Assembly (NCBI GenBank): GCA_966249405.1
Contig: CBINDO010000002.1
Span: 1 to 64,000, forward strand
DNA length: 64,000 nt
Direction of reading: 5' to 3'
From: SZUA-265 sp966249405
GTDB lineage: Bacteria > Myxococcota_A > Polyangia > Polyangiales > Polyangiaceae
This document shows positions 52,893 through 61,597 of this stretch, in pieces. The notes beneath the pieces are model-generated. The model was not told the DNA's origin, made no database searches, and worked only from the letters and a program-made list of their open reading frames with translations. The position numbers and the translations under genes were made by a program. Positions within the stretch are counted from its first letter, which is position 1, and each line of letters begins with the position of its first letter.

Positions 52893-55800
52893 ATGTCGTC
52901 AGAGCGGGTCGGTTGGACCCTGGTTGCGCTCCTGGTGAGTCATTCGGCGTTGGCTACGGAGCGGGACGCGGGCTCCTTGCCTTCCGCAGACCGAGGTGGG
53001 GTCGTCGAGGCACAACGGATGCGTGAGCCCGCGCTCCGTGACTCAGCGGCGGAGTCGAACGAACCGTTGCGCCAGGCCGACCCGCGCGTCGCTCGGATCC
53101 AAGCTTTGCTCGAGGGTCGACTCGACGCTAGTGTCTCACCCGAATCGCTATTCGACGTCGTGGTGACGGACGACGCCGCCGTCGAACTCGAGGCAGCGCG
53201 GCTCCGGACCCTGCTATCCGCCGCAGAAGCGCGGGCCCCGCGCGAACCTGCCGTGGGCGCGCCGCCCAGGGGAGACGCTTGGGAGTTGCGCCTGGAGCTC
53301 GATCGAGCTCGACTGTCGTTCTACGCGCTCGATTTTAAGGAGCGTGCGCGCCTGCTGAGCGTTCATGCGGCGAGGCAGGCAGCCGAGCAGGCGACGACGG
53401 ATCCCGAGGCAGATTTGGAACGGCTGCGCGCCCTCGAGGCTGCGAAGGCCGCTCGTGCCGAGGCCGAAAGAGCCGTACACGGTGAACTAGAGCGACTCAC
53501 AGCGGTGGAACGCGACATCCACACGTTGCAGCAGCGGTTCTCGGGTTTCCGCGCCGAGCTCACCGTGCGCCGCGACCTGTTGCTGGGCTGGCAACGGCGC
53601 GTGAGGGACGCGAAAGGTGCGGACGACCTCGGCGCCGACGCGACGTACGACGGCTTGTCGAGGCAGCTGCACGCCTCCCGAGCCGAACTCCGAGTCGCGC
53701 TCGACGCGCTGAATGCGCCGAGTGAAGTGCCGGGTGCCGGAGCCGATCTGCTTGGACAGCTGCCTTCGGACATTTCTACCGACGCCGTGCTCTCCCGCAG
53801 GTTGGCGGTGGAGCGCGCCAGCCTCGAGGCGAGGCGCGAAGAGAGCGCGATCCGTGAAGAGCGTGCGGCGGTCTTGCTCGACGAGCTCACCACGCTCAAT
53901 CGCGAGCGGTTGGCGCTGTTCGCGCACCTCACCGACGAGAAGCGTCTCGCCGTGAGCGGCTTCACGCTTGCAGGGTGGGACCAAGCCTTGGCGGAGATCG
54001 AACACGTGCGGCTCATCTTCGGATATCACCGTCACGTTGCTTGGCAATGGGTCAACACGGTGAGGCGTGGCGACGCGGGAGCCAGCGTCCCGTGGCGGCT
54101 TTTGACGTTCGGAGTGCCACTGCTCGGCGCGGTGGTCGTGTTCCTGTGGGCGAGGCGTCGCCTGCAAGCGCTCGCCAAAGCCGCAGAGACGCGCGTCCTG
54201 GCGACCGAACGAGTGAGACACGTGACGAGCTCCGGCCCAGCTCGTCACCTCCTGCGCTTGTGGCTGAAGACCCACGGCCCCCTGGAGTGGCTCGCGTTCT
54301 GCTGGGTGGTGTTCGAACTGTTGCCGGGCGAGGCCCTGGAACTGGTGGAGGTGCAGGTCGTCCGCTCCGTGATCACGTGGTCCCTCGTCGGTGCGCTGGT
54401 CGTCAACGCGACGAACGCTCTCGCGTCGGGCCGGAACGACTTTGCTGCTGCGGTTGATGAAGACGCCGTTGGGCAGTTGCGCTTGCGTTCGCTGCGCTTG
54501 GTTGGCGGGACGGTCGTCGCATTCGGCTTGACCCTCGTGTTGTGCGAACGTCTCGTGGGCATGGGAACGATCTATCGCTGGGTGTCGTCGAGCTCGATCG
54601 TCGCTGTGTTGCTCGTGTTCTTGACCTTGGTGCGGTGGTGGCGCGGCACTGTCTTCGAGCGTCTCGACAGGGTCCGCAAGAAGACGCCGTTACAGGCGTG
54701 GTTACTCGCCAACCAGTCGGGCTGGCCCAGCTTCTTGGCGGCCATGGTGGGGGCGCTCCAGCTTTTCGTGCACGGCACGTTCCGCGTGGCGCGCAGCTGG
54801 GTCTCCGGGTTCGACTTGGCGCGCCGAGTGCACGCGTATCTGTTCAAGCGGGAGATCGAACGGCTGGGGGAGGGCGCCGTCTGCGACCTGTCGCCGTTGC
54901 CTGCCCGTGCACTCGACGTCCTTCACCCCGAAGCCGAATACGACCAATGGATCCCGTGTCCGTCGGACCTGCTGCTGGACGCCGTGCGGATGCGGTGCAC
55001 GACGGACGCCGGGGGTATCGTCGCGGTCCACGGCGCTCGCGGGATGGGTAAGACGTCACTCTTGCGCGCGCTGCAGCGATACGAAGGCGCGGCCACGACG
55101 CTGATCACGTGCCACCACGAAACTACGTTGTCCGCTCTGCAGGAGGCTTTCGCCCCAGGTTCCGGCCAAGCAGGGAGTGTGACAGGTTCGCGGCGGCTGG
55201 TGTTGCTCGACGATTGTCAGCGGTTGATCGACGCGTGTATCGGTGGACTGTCTCGCTTCGACGAGATCATCGCGTGGATGCGCGGGACTGGGAGCGCGAC
55301 GACCTGGGTGTTGACCTTCGATTCGACGATGTGGCCACTGCTGCAACGCGCTCGCGACTCGCGTCCGATCTTCGATGAAGCGTCGGCTTTGGCGCCGTGG
55401 ACGGAGACGCAAATCGGAGCCCTCCTGCTCGCCCGCTCCAACCGAGCCGAGTTGTTCCCCACGTACGCCGACTTGCTCGACAAATTGCCGCCGGGGGCCG
55501 ACGAGGTCGAGCGCCAAGAGGCGCTCGACGCGAAGCGCGCGGGCTATCAACGCATGTTGTGGGATCACGTCGGGGGAAACCCCGGCTTGGCCCTCGAGGC
55601 GTGGCGAGCTTCGCTGGCTCGCGACGCTGCTGGCAACGTGCGCGTGCGGCCGCTCCAAGTTCCCGACGTCACGCCGCTCGAACACCTGCCAGACACGTCG
55701 TTGTTCGTGATGCGGGCGGTGTTGCAGCTCGCGCCCACCACCGTCGATGCCGTTGCTCGCGCCACCAGGTTGCGTCCCGACGAGGTGCTCGTTGACTTCC

Positions 55801-55919
55801 GGTTCGGTAAGACGCGCGGCTACTTCGAGGAGCGGGAGGGACGCGTCCGCGTGACCTGGCCGTGGCTATGCGCGGTCGTTCAGCTGCTGTCGCGGCGCCG
55901 CTTGTTGGGGGCGTCATGA
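52893..55919 (+). CDS. Membrane protein with periplasmic coiled coil and cytoplasmic STAND/ORC-like ATPase domain
   Basis: The 1008-residue protein starts at ATG 52893. A signal peptide (VGWTLVALLVSHSALATE) leads a periplasmic region (about 25-395) of long coiled coils resembling the N-terminal domain of MscK/MscM channels. About five transmembrane segments follow between residues 400 and 590. The cytoplasmic part has Walker A GARGMGKTS (about 715-722), Walker B RLVLLDDC (about 767-774) and a GGNPGLAL sensor (about 893), as in STAND and ORC/Cdc6 ATPases. A winged-helix-like end follows. Its stop overlaps the MscS gene by 4 bp (ATGA). I know of no named family with this order. The likely role is an ATP-dependent or tension-sensing regulator of the channel. 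Confidence 0.8.
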   Translation: MSSERVGWTLVALLVSHSALATERDAGSLPSADRGGVVEAQRMREPALRDSAAESNEPLRQADPRVARIQALLEGRLDASVSPESLFDVVVTDDAAVELEAARLRTLLSAAEARAPREPAVGAPPRGDAWELRLELDRARLSFYALDFKERARLLSVHAARQAAEQATTDPEADLERLRALEAAKAARAEAERAVHGELERLTAVERDIHTLQQRFSGFRAELTVRRDLLLGWQRRVRDAKGADDLGADATYDGLSRQLHASRAELRVALDALNAPSEVPGAGADLLGQLPSDISTDAVLSRRLAVERASLEARREESAIREERAAVLLDELTTLNRERLALFAHLTDEKRLAVSGFTLAGWDQALAEIEHVRLIFGYHRHVAWQWVNTVRRGDAGASVPWRLLTFGVPLLGAVVVFLWARRRLQALAKAAETRVLATERVRHVTSSGPARHLLRLWLKTHGPLEWLAFCWVVFELLPGEALELVEVQVVRSVITWSLVGALVVNATNALASGRNDFAAAVDEDAVGQLRLRSLRLVGGTVVAFGLTLVLCERLVGMGTIYRWVSSSSIVAVLLVFLTLVRWWRGTVFERLDRVRKKTPLQAWLLANQSGWPSFLAAMVGALQLFVHGTFRVARSWVSGFDLARRVHAYLFKREIERLGEGAVCDLSPLPARALDVLHPEAEYDQWIPCPSDLLLDAVRMRCTTDAGGIVAVHGARGMGKTSLLRALQRYEGAATTLITCHHETTLSALQEAFAPGSGQAGSVTGSRRLVLLDDCQRLIDACIGGLSRFDEIIAWMRGTGSATTWVLTFDSTMWPLLQRARDSRPIFDEASALAPWTETQIGALLLARSNRAELFPTYADLLDKLPPGADEVERQEALDAKRAGYQRMLWDHVGGNPGLALEAWRASLARDAAGNVRVRPLQVPDVTPLEHLPDTSLFVMRAVLQLAPTTVDAVARATRLRPDEVLVDFRFGKTRGYFEEREGRVRVTWPWLCAVVQLLSRRRLLGAS

Positions 55920-56818
55920 ACGCTCGCCCAACGACGTTGCGCGCTACCTGCGCGGCGTTGGCCACGATGTCCGCGTCGTCCGGGGCCTTGGCGCAGGATA
56001 CTCCCGATCTGGGGCGCCTCGCCGAGTTCATCCGGTGGGGCGGCGTGGTTGCCTCGATTCCGATCATCGTAGGCACGTTGTTCGTCATTCAGATCGTCGA
56101 GAAGTTCGGCGACCGACTGAGCTCGCGCTTCTCGAATCGACGGCCAACGATCCAAAAAGTCCAGACCACGATCCGGTTCACGGTTTACGTCGCGGCGTTC
56201 CTCATCGTCGCGAGTCTGAGCGTTCGGCTCGATTCCACGGCACTGACCGTCGTCGGCGGCGCGCTGGCGTTCGCCGTGGGGTTCGCGCTGCGTGATTTGG
56301 TGGCATCGTTCGTTGCGGGCATCACGATCATGTTCGACCGACCGTTTCAAGTGGGCGACCGTGTCTCTTATGGTGGGACGTACGGAGACATCGTCAAGAT
56401 TGGCATCCGCAGCGTGCGCATGAACACCCTCGATCACAACCTGATCACGATCCCGAACAACAAGGTTTTTACCGACGTCACGTCGGCTGGTAACTACGGC
56501 GTCCTGGAGATGCAGGTGGCGATGGACTTCTACATCGCCGTCGATCAGGACGTGCGCCTCGCGGTGGACATCGTTCGCGAGGCCTGTCTCACGAGCCCCT
56601 ACGTGTTCTTGGACAAGCCGGTTCCAGTGTTTGCCAAGCAGGTGATCTTGCAGGAGCACGTCGCGTTCCACATCAAGGCGCGTCCCTACGTCTTCGACTG
56701 CAAGTACGAGGAGCCGTTCTGGTCCGACGTGCATCTGCGTGTGAGTGAGGCGTTCCGCGAGCGCGGGATCCTGGCCCCGACGGCGCTAGTGAGGTTCGGC
56801 GAACGAATCAGTCAGTAG
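55916..56818 (+). CDS. MscS-family mechanosensitive channel
   Basis: The 300-residue protein starts at ATG 55916 inside the end of the ATPase gene. It has three transmembrane segments (about 38-60, 80-103 and the pore helix 108-135). The pore-lining helix reads VGGALAFAVGFALRDLVASF, followed by the MscS core FDRPFQVGDRV, GDIVKIGIRSVRM and the ITIPNNKVF strand. The C-terminal alpha/beta domain is present. The size is like E. coli MscS (286 residues). It should release solutes on membrane tension. The strict coupling to a membrane ATPase gene suggests the channel is gated or assembled by that partner. Confidence 0.93.
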   Translation: MNARPTTLRATCAALATMSASSGALAQDTPDLGRLAEFIRWGGVVASIPIIVGTLFVIQIVEKFGDRLSSRFSNRRPTIQKVQTTIRFTVYVAAFLIVASLSVRLDSTALTVVGGALAFAVGFALRDLVASFVAGITIMFDRPFQVGDRVSYGGTYGDIVKIGIRSVRMNTLDHNLITIPNNKVFTDVTSAGNYGVLEMQVAMDFYIAVDQDVRLAVDIVREACLTSPYVFLDKPVPVFAKQVILQEHVAFHIKARPYVFDCKYEEPFWSDVHLRVSEAFRERGILAPTALVRFGERISQ

Positions 56819-57203
56819 TCGATCACGCGCTCGACCATCGCGTCCTCTGGCGATCGATGACCGCGCCGGGCCCAAGCGAACGCTGGCAGGTGCAACGCGC
56901 CGCAGGCCAGCTATGCCGGCAACGGAAGGCGACGCTGCTTTGCCACAACGGCCGGCCACTACGACGCAACGTGCGCGAGGCGGAACTGCGCTTCTGCGAT
57001 CGTTTGCCGTGGCGGAGATGTGCACTCGAATTGATGTGGAGCGGGTCGACTTGCCGCCGTTGGTTTTTGCTTCGATGGGCAATCGTGCTCGTGCGAACAT
57101 CGGCTCATTGGAGGTAGTCGCTGAACGCGTCTCGGAGGCGATGGCGTCGTTCAGCGTCGAACGGTCAACGCAGGTCCCCTGCATTCACCCCAGCGAGGTA
57201 ACG
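56819..57203. other. 385-bp intergenic region
   Basis: This region lies between the MscS gene and the EGF-repeat lipoprotein. An open frame runs through part of it into the next gene, but the signal peptide and the GAGG at 57195-57198 place the start at 57204. No other gene or signal recognised. Confidence 0.5.
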
Positions 57204-58577
57204 ATGAGACACATCGACACGAGAGCAATTTACGTAGGTGTTTTGATGGCAGCAGTCGTCGGATGTTCCGACGACGACTCGCCGCCCGACGATCCGATCT
57301 TCGTCGAGGCGGGGGTCACCAGCGTCGGCGTGCCCACGTCCGACGAAGATCGGACGTCCGGTGATCCCGACGAAGCAACGACCAGCACCGACGAGCAGGT
57401 GACGGGCCTGACCGTCGACATCGGTGGCACCACCACGGAGACCGAGGGGGTTCCGTCGGTTGGCACGACTTCTTCTGTCACGTCCGAGCCGAACACGAGT
57501 GAGCCGGATACGACTGAGGGCATCACCGGACCGTTCCCATCGACCAGCGACGCGCCAACTAGTTCGTCGACATCGAGCGAGGGGATGCCCAACGATACGG
57601 ACGTGAGCGACGCGCCGACGAGTGAAACCTCGACTGGCAGTGTATCGTCGGACGATGTGCCCACGAGCGACGCGCCAACCAGCGCGCCATTGGAGTCGAC
57701 GGATGTCTCGACCAGTTCACCCACTTCGATGAGCGGGACTTTGCCCGACGCAGGCGTAGGCTGGTCCAGCGCCGCCGACGCTGGCGCGTCGGATGCCGGT
57801 TGGGGAGACGCCGGAGACGGTGGCGACGGCGGAGAGCCCGACGGTGACGACTGTTCACTCGACCCGTGCCTGAACGGCGGGTTGTGCGTGGATGGCGTAA
57901 ATACCTATGAATGCACGTGCGCTCCCGGGTACACGGGGCCGAACTGTGAGACGAACATCGACGATTGTGATCCGAACCCGTGTCTCAACGGCACTTGCAT
58001 CGATGGTGTAGTTTCGTTCAGTTGCAGTTGTGACGGCAACTTCGACGGTGAGTTCTGCGACACCTGCGACGTCGGGTTCTTCGGCCCCACCTGCTCCACA
58101 CCGGTGACTTGCGAAAACGGAACGTGCCTGGAAGGGAGCTGTTACGGGGTAACCGGCGACGGCGCCTGTGACGCGTGCGCGCCAGGGTGGACCGGTCCCA
58201 ACTGTGAAGTCAGTGTCGACGATTGTGACCCCAACCCTTGCCAGAACGGGGGGAGTTGCCAGGACGGGCACTTGTCGTACACGTGTGATTGCGTGCCCGG
58301 CTTCACCGGTGGCGACTGTGAGGAGAACATCGACGACTGCTCGCCGAACCCATGCTTGAACGGCGGTGTCTGCGAGGACGGGGTGAACTCTTATGTCTGC
58401 GACTGCGCGCCGGACTACTCTGGGCCGATGTGTGAGACATATGTCCCGCAAGATCCGTTTTGCACGCCGAATCCGTGCCTCAACGGTGCGGCTTGTGTCG
58501 GCTCGCAGTGTCAATGCACCCCGCCCTACTACGGGACGTTCTGCGAGTTCGACGGCAGTGGCATCCCGGGAGGTTGA
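57204..58577 (+). CDS. Lipoprotein with about six EGF-like modules
   Basis: The 457-residue protein starts at ATG 57204. The lipobox is AVVGC. A Ser/Thr/Asp-rich linker of about 180 residues (many SDAPTSE repeats) leads to tandem EGF-like domains from about residue 215 to 450. Five are classic, with six cysteines as in C-x4-5-C-x5-C-x8-C-x-C-x8-C and an IDDC linker typical of calcium-binding EGF. One (about 275-335) is atypical, laminin-like. EGF arrays are common in animals and rare in bacteria, though found in some myxobacteria. They probably form a stiff surface adhesin. Function not known. Confidence 0.88.
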   Translation: MRHIDTRAIYVGVLMAAVVGCSDDDSPPDDPIFVEAGVTSVGVPTSDEDRTSGDPDEATTSTDEQVTGLTVDIGGTTTETEGVPSVGTTSSVTSEPNTSEPDTTEGITGPFPSTSDAPTSSSTSSEGMPNDTDVSDAPTSETSTGSVSSDDVPTSDAPTSAPLESTDVSTSSPTSMSGTLPDAGVGWSSAADAGASDAGWGDAGDGGDGGEPDGDDCSLDPCLNGGLCVDGVNTYECTCAPGYTGPNCETNIDDCDPNPCLNGTCIDGVVSFSCSCDGNFDGEFCDTCDVGFFGPTCSTPVTCENGTCLEGSCYGVTGDGACDACAPGWTGPNCEVSVDDCDPNPCQNGGSCQDGHLSYTCDCVPGFTGGDCEENIDDCSPNPCLNGGVCEDGVNSYVCDCAPDYSGPMCETYVPQDPFCTPNPCLNGAACVGSQCQCTPPYYGTFCEFDGSGIPGG

Positions 58578-58614
58578 AGCAGCGCCGGTGAGGTGGCTAG
58601 GCTTTAACCCCAGA

Positions 58615-58636
58615 GTTCGGTTCAGTTGAACCGAAC
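58615..58636. repeat. 22-bp palindrome
   Basis: GTTCGGTTCA-GT-TGAACCGAAC is a perfect 10-bp inverted repeat around a 2-bp centre, about 38 bp after the EGF gene stop. It could be a terminator hairpin or a protein-binding site. No T-run follows. Confidence 0.6.
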
Positions 58637-58792
58637 AATGTAGCGGTCCCACCGGCTGAAGTTGCTCGCATGAATCGCGGTTCGACCGCCCGCACTCAAC
58701 GGGACGGTCTGGGCCGCGGCGTGGCGAACACAACCGAACAGTGGTTCTGCCTCGCTGCGTGACCGCTGCTCGCGGAGGTCAGTGCAGCGGAT

Positions 58793-61309
58793 TTACTCCA
58801 CGAGCATCCTCTGGATGCTCGTGGGTTCTCTATAGGTGTTGAGTTTGGCGACGAGCGCTTCGCGGGAGCTCCACGGCAAGACGTTCCCGCGCGGGGTGGC
58901 GTATTCCAAGTACAGATTTTCGTCCGTCGAGATCCAGTCCGAGAGCGGCTCTCGAGCGTCGGCGGCGACCTGGGCGAGGAAGCGATCGAGGCCGGCGTCT
59001 ACGAGCACCACGTCATCGAGTAGGCCCTCGAGCGGGCGGTCGAAGGGTAACATTCCCCGCAGGTTCGCGCGGGCTTGGAGCCCTTGGAGGCGTTGCCTGG
59101 ACGCGCGCAGCGGAGCGCGTGACGCGACCAGGATTCCTTGGCCGCCGCCGTAAAATAACGCCACGTGCTCGAAGTTCTTGCGCAACGTGTTTACGATGGT
59201 CGCAAAGTCTTTCTCGCGCATGTGGTGCAGTTGCACCCATTGCTGAAAGACACCTTTGGGGGTCAATCGGTCCAAGACTAGTTGGTAGAACTCGTGGCTG
59301 TAGAGGCTGGCTGCGCCAGCGAACCAGACACTCGAGAGTTCGAGCCCGATGAGATCGTACTTGCGGTCACTGACGAGCAAAAAGTTGCGGCCGTCGGCGA
59401 GGTTCAGGCGAACCCGTGGATCGTCGAGGACGCCGCGGTTCGCGCCAGCGAAGTACTTTCGCGCCGCCTCGACGATGGCGGGTGAGATTTCGGCGACATC
59501 GATCGCCTTCCACGGGTACGTTGCCAACGTTCCCAAAGTCGTGCCCGTGCCGAGCCCTATCACGAGCGCGGCTTCGAAATCCGAGACGAAGATTGACGGA
59601 TAGTGCGCAAAGAAGCGCTGGGCATTCATCTCCCAGCCGTTGTTGCCCTGGAACTTGCCGTTCGTGTAGAGCGTGTAGACGCCGCCCGACTCCCCTACCG
59701 TCGTGACACCGCCGTGGACGTCTTCGCGGACGCTCAGCAGCCCCGACACGGCTTGGTGAGACTCGAAGTACACGTTGGCGCCGCTCGTCAAGTCGACCAG
59801 GCTCCAGCGCGGACTGACGACCCAAAGCAGCGCCGCCGCGGCGACGCCACCAAACGTCCAACGACGCATGTTCGGAGTCGTCCACGTCCAGGTAACGAAC
59901 GCGGAGAACCCGAAGCCAAGCCCGATCGCCGCTAACGAAGCTCGCGAGCCCAGAAGCGGCAGCACCACGTAACCCATCGCCAAGGAGCCTGCCACGGCCC
60001 CCAACGTGTTGAGCGCCGTCAGCTTGCCAACCCAACTGCCGACGCCTGCATAGTCCGTGACGCGTGAGAGCAGGAGCGGGAAGGTCAAGCCCATCAAGCT
60101 CGTGGGGACCAGCAACACGACGAACGCGGTCGCGCCACGCACGAACTCGCGCCCCTCGAAGGTAGTGAACAAGCGCCCGCTCCCCAGAAACAGCTGAGGC
60201 AGGTCGTCCCATACCGGCAGGGTGACGAGCACGCCGAGCGCTGTCGCGGCCAACCCGAGCCCGAGCGCGCCAGCTCCGAAGCGACGTTCGGCCACCGGCG
60301 ACAAACGGGCGCCGAAGAACAACGCGCTCAGGAACGCCGCGAGGATCAATCCGAACGCGTAGGCGCTGTTGCCGATAATCAAAGACAGCAAGTGAGTAAA
60401 CACCACCTCCGCCGCGAGCACCAACGCCCCAGACATGAACGCCAACGTCCCGAGGCGCCAAGCACCTTCGGGGACACGCGGCGGCACGTCGAGAGTTTCC
60501 GCCGCCGCCAACGCCGGGGTCGCTCGAGTCTCTAGTGCGGCCGCGCCTGGGCGCGTCGCGTGCTCCCGATGTGACGAGCCGACGACGAAGTCGCGTCCTC
60601 GATGAACGGCGATCACACCGACGAGTGCACTGGCGGCGGCGGACGCAAACAGCGTACCGTCGATGCCCAACGTCGGGGCAATCCAATATGCGGTCAGCAG
60701 AGCGCCGCTCGCCCCACCAAACGTGTTGGCGGCGTAAAGGGCCGTGAGTTGCCGCGCTTTGGGACGCCCCGCCTCAATCTGTGGGTCGTCGGTCGCCACC
60801 TGGCTCGCATCGAGCGCGCGCGAGAGAAAAGGCAGCGTCGCTCCCATCGCCGTCGTGGGGACGACCACCAGCGCCAAGGCGGTAACCCAGCGCAGCGCCG
60901 TAAGCAGCATGAACGAATCGGGCGCGTGACGAGCCAGGTCTGCGTACAACGGTGTCAGGGCACGAAACCCGAATGGTCCCGCGACCACGGCGAGCGCGAC
61001 CACGAGCTCGAGCACGCCGTACGCGACGAGCGGACGCCGCACGCGTGACGACCATTTGCCGCCGAGGTGTGCACCTAATGCCAGCCCGGTCATGAAAGCC
61101 GCGAGTACGGCGCTCACGGCGTGGGCCGTCGCGCCGACGATGTAACCCAAATACTTGGAGAAGCACAGCTGGTCGACCAAGCCCGTTGCACCGGAAACCA
61201 CGAACAACCCCAACAACAGTCCGAAGGGTAACCGCGCACGCGCTGCCCTGGTGACGGCGTTTGGCTCGGCGTAGTCTCGGGGCACGCTCAGATCGGCGGG
61301 GGCGGTCAT
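58793..61309 (-). CDS. Membrane-fused spermidine-synthase-like protein
   Basis: The 838-residue protein starts at ATG 61309 (or 61321). The N-terminal 530 residues hold about 12 or more hydrophobic helices in an MFS-like arrangement, including TALYAANTFGGASGALL and TALNTLGAVAGSLAMGY, a duplicated motif typical of this family. The C-terminal third is a polyamine-synthase-like fold: GGVYTLYTNGKFQGNN, SAM-site VIGLGTGTTLGTL, DVAEISPAIVEAARKYF, ADGRNFLL and YDLIGLELSS. Similar fused proteins are annotated as spermine synthase but their reaction is not established. It converges with the EGF gene and is divergent from modF. Confidence 0.88.
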   Translation of the reverse strand: MTAPADLSVPRDYAEPNAVTRAARARLPFGLLLGLFVVSGATGLVDQLCFSKYLGYIVGATAHAVSAVLAAFMTGLALGAHLGGKWSSRVRRPLVAYGVLELVVALAVVAGPFGFRALTPLYADLARHAPDSFMLLTALRWVTALALVVVPTTAMGATLPFLSRALDASQVATDDPQIEAGRPKARQLTALYAANTFGGASGALLTAYWIAPTLGIDGTLFASAAASALVGVIAVHRGRDFVVGSSHREHATRPGAAALETRATPALAAAETLDVPPRVPEGAWRLGTLAFMSGALVLAAEVVFTHLLSLIIGNSAYAFGLILAAFLSALFFGARLSPVAERRFGAGALGLGLAATALGVLVTLPVWDDLPQLFLGSGRLFTTFEGREFVRGATAFVVLLVPTSLMGLTFPLLLSRVTDYAGVGSWVGKLTALNTLGAVAGSLAMGYVVLPLLGSRASLAAIGLGFGFSAFVTWTWTTPNMRRWTFGGVAAAALLWVVSPRWSLVDLTSGANVYFESHQAVSGLLSVREDVHGGVTTVGESGGVYTLYTNGKFQGNNGWEMNAQRFFAHYPSIFVSDFEAALVIGLGTGTTLGTLATYPWKAIDVAEISPAIVEAARKYFAGANRGVLDDPRVRLNLADGRNFLLVSDRKYDLIGLELSSVWFAGAASLYSHEFYQLVLDRLTPKGVFQQWVQLHHMREKDFATIVNTLRKNFEHVALFYGGGQGILVASRAPLRASRQRLQGLQARANLRGMLPFDRPLEGLLDDVVLVDAGLDRFLAQVAADAREPLSDWISTDENLYLEYATPRGNVLPWSSREALVAKLNTYREPTSIQRMLVE

Positions 61310-61597
61310 CGGCCGCACCATACGATCTTGGTGAGTGCGGGTGAAAGAGATCGACGCAACGAGGTCGACCTGGCGGACGCGCGACCAGCTACGGTGTTCT
61401 CGCGTCGACCCGGCGGAGCGAATGCCGTCGGGTTCGACCAAACCCGTGAGACACTGCCGCGCCGTCACGAACCCCGGCAGTGGAGACCGCGACGCAGGCC
61501 GGGTTCGAGTGGTCGGTCGTCTGTTCGAGGCGGTCCAAGCGGAGTTTCGCGCCTGGGGTCTGGCGGAGCGAGCAACTTGCCCACACACTGCGCAGTC

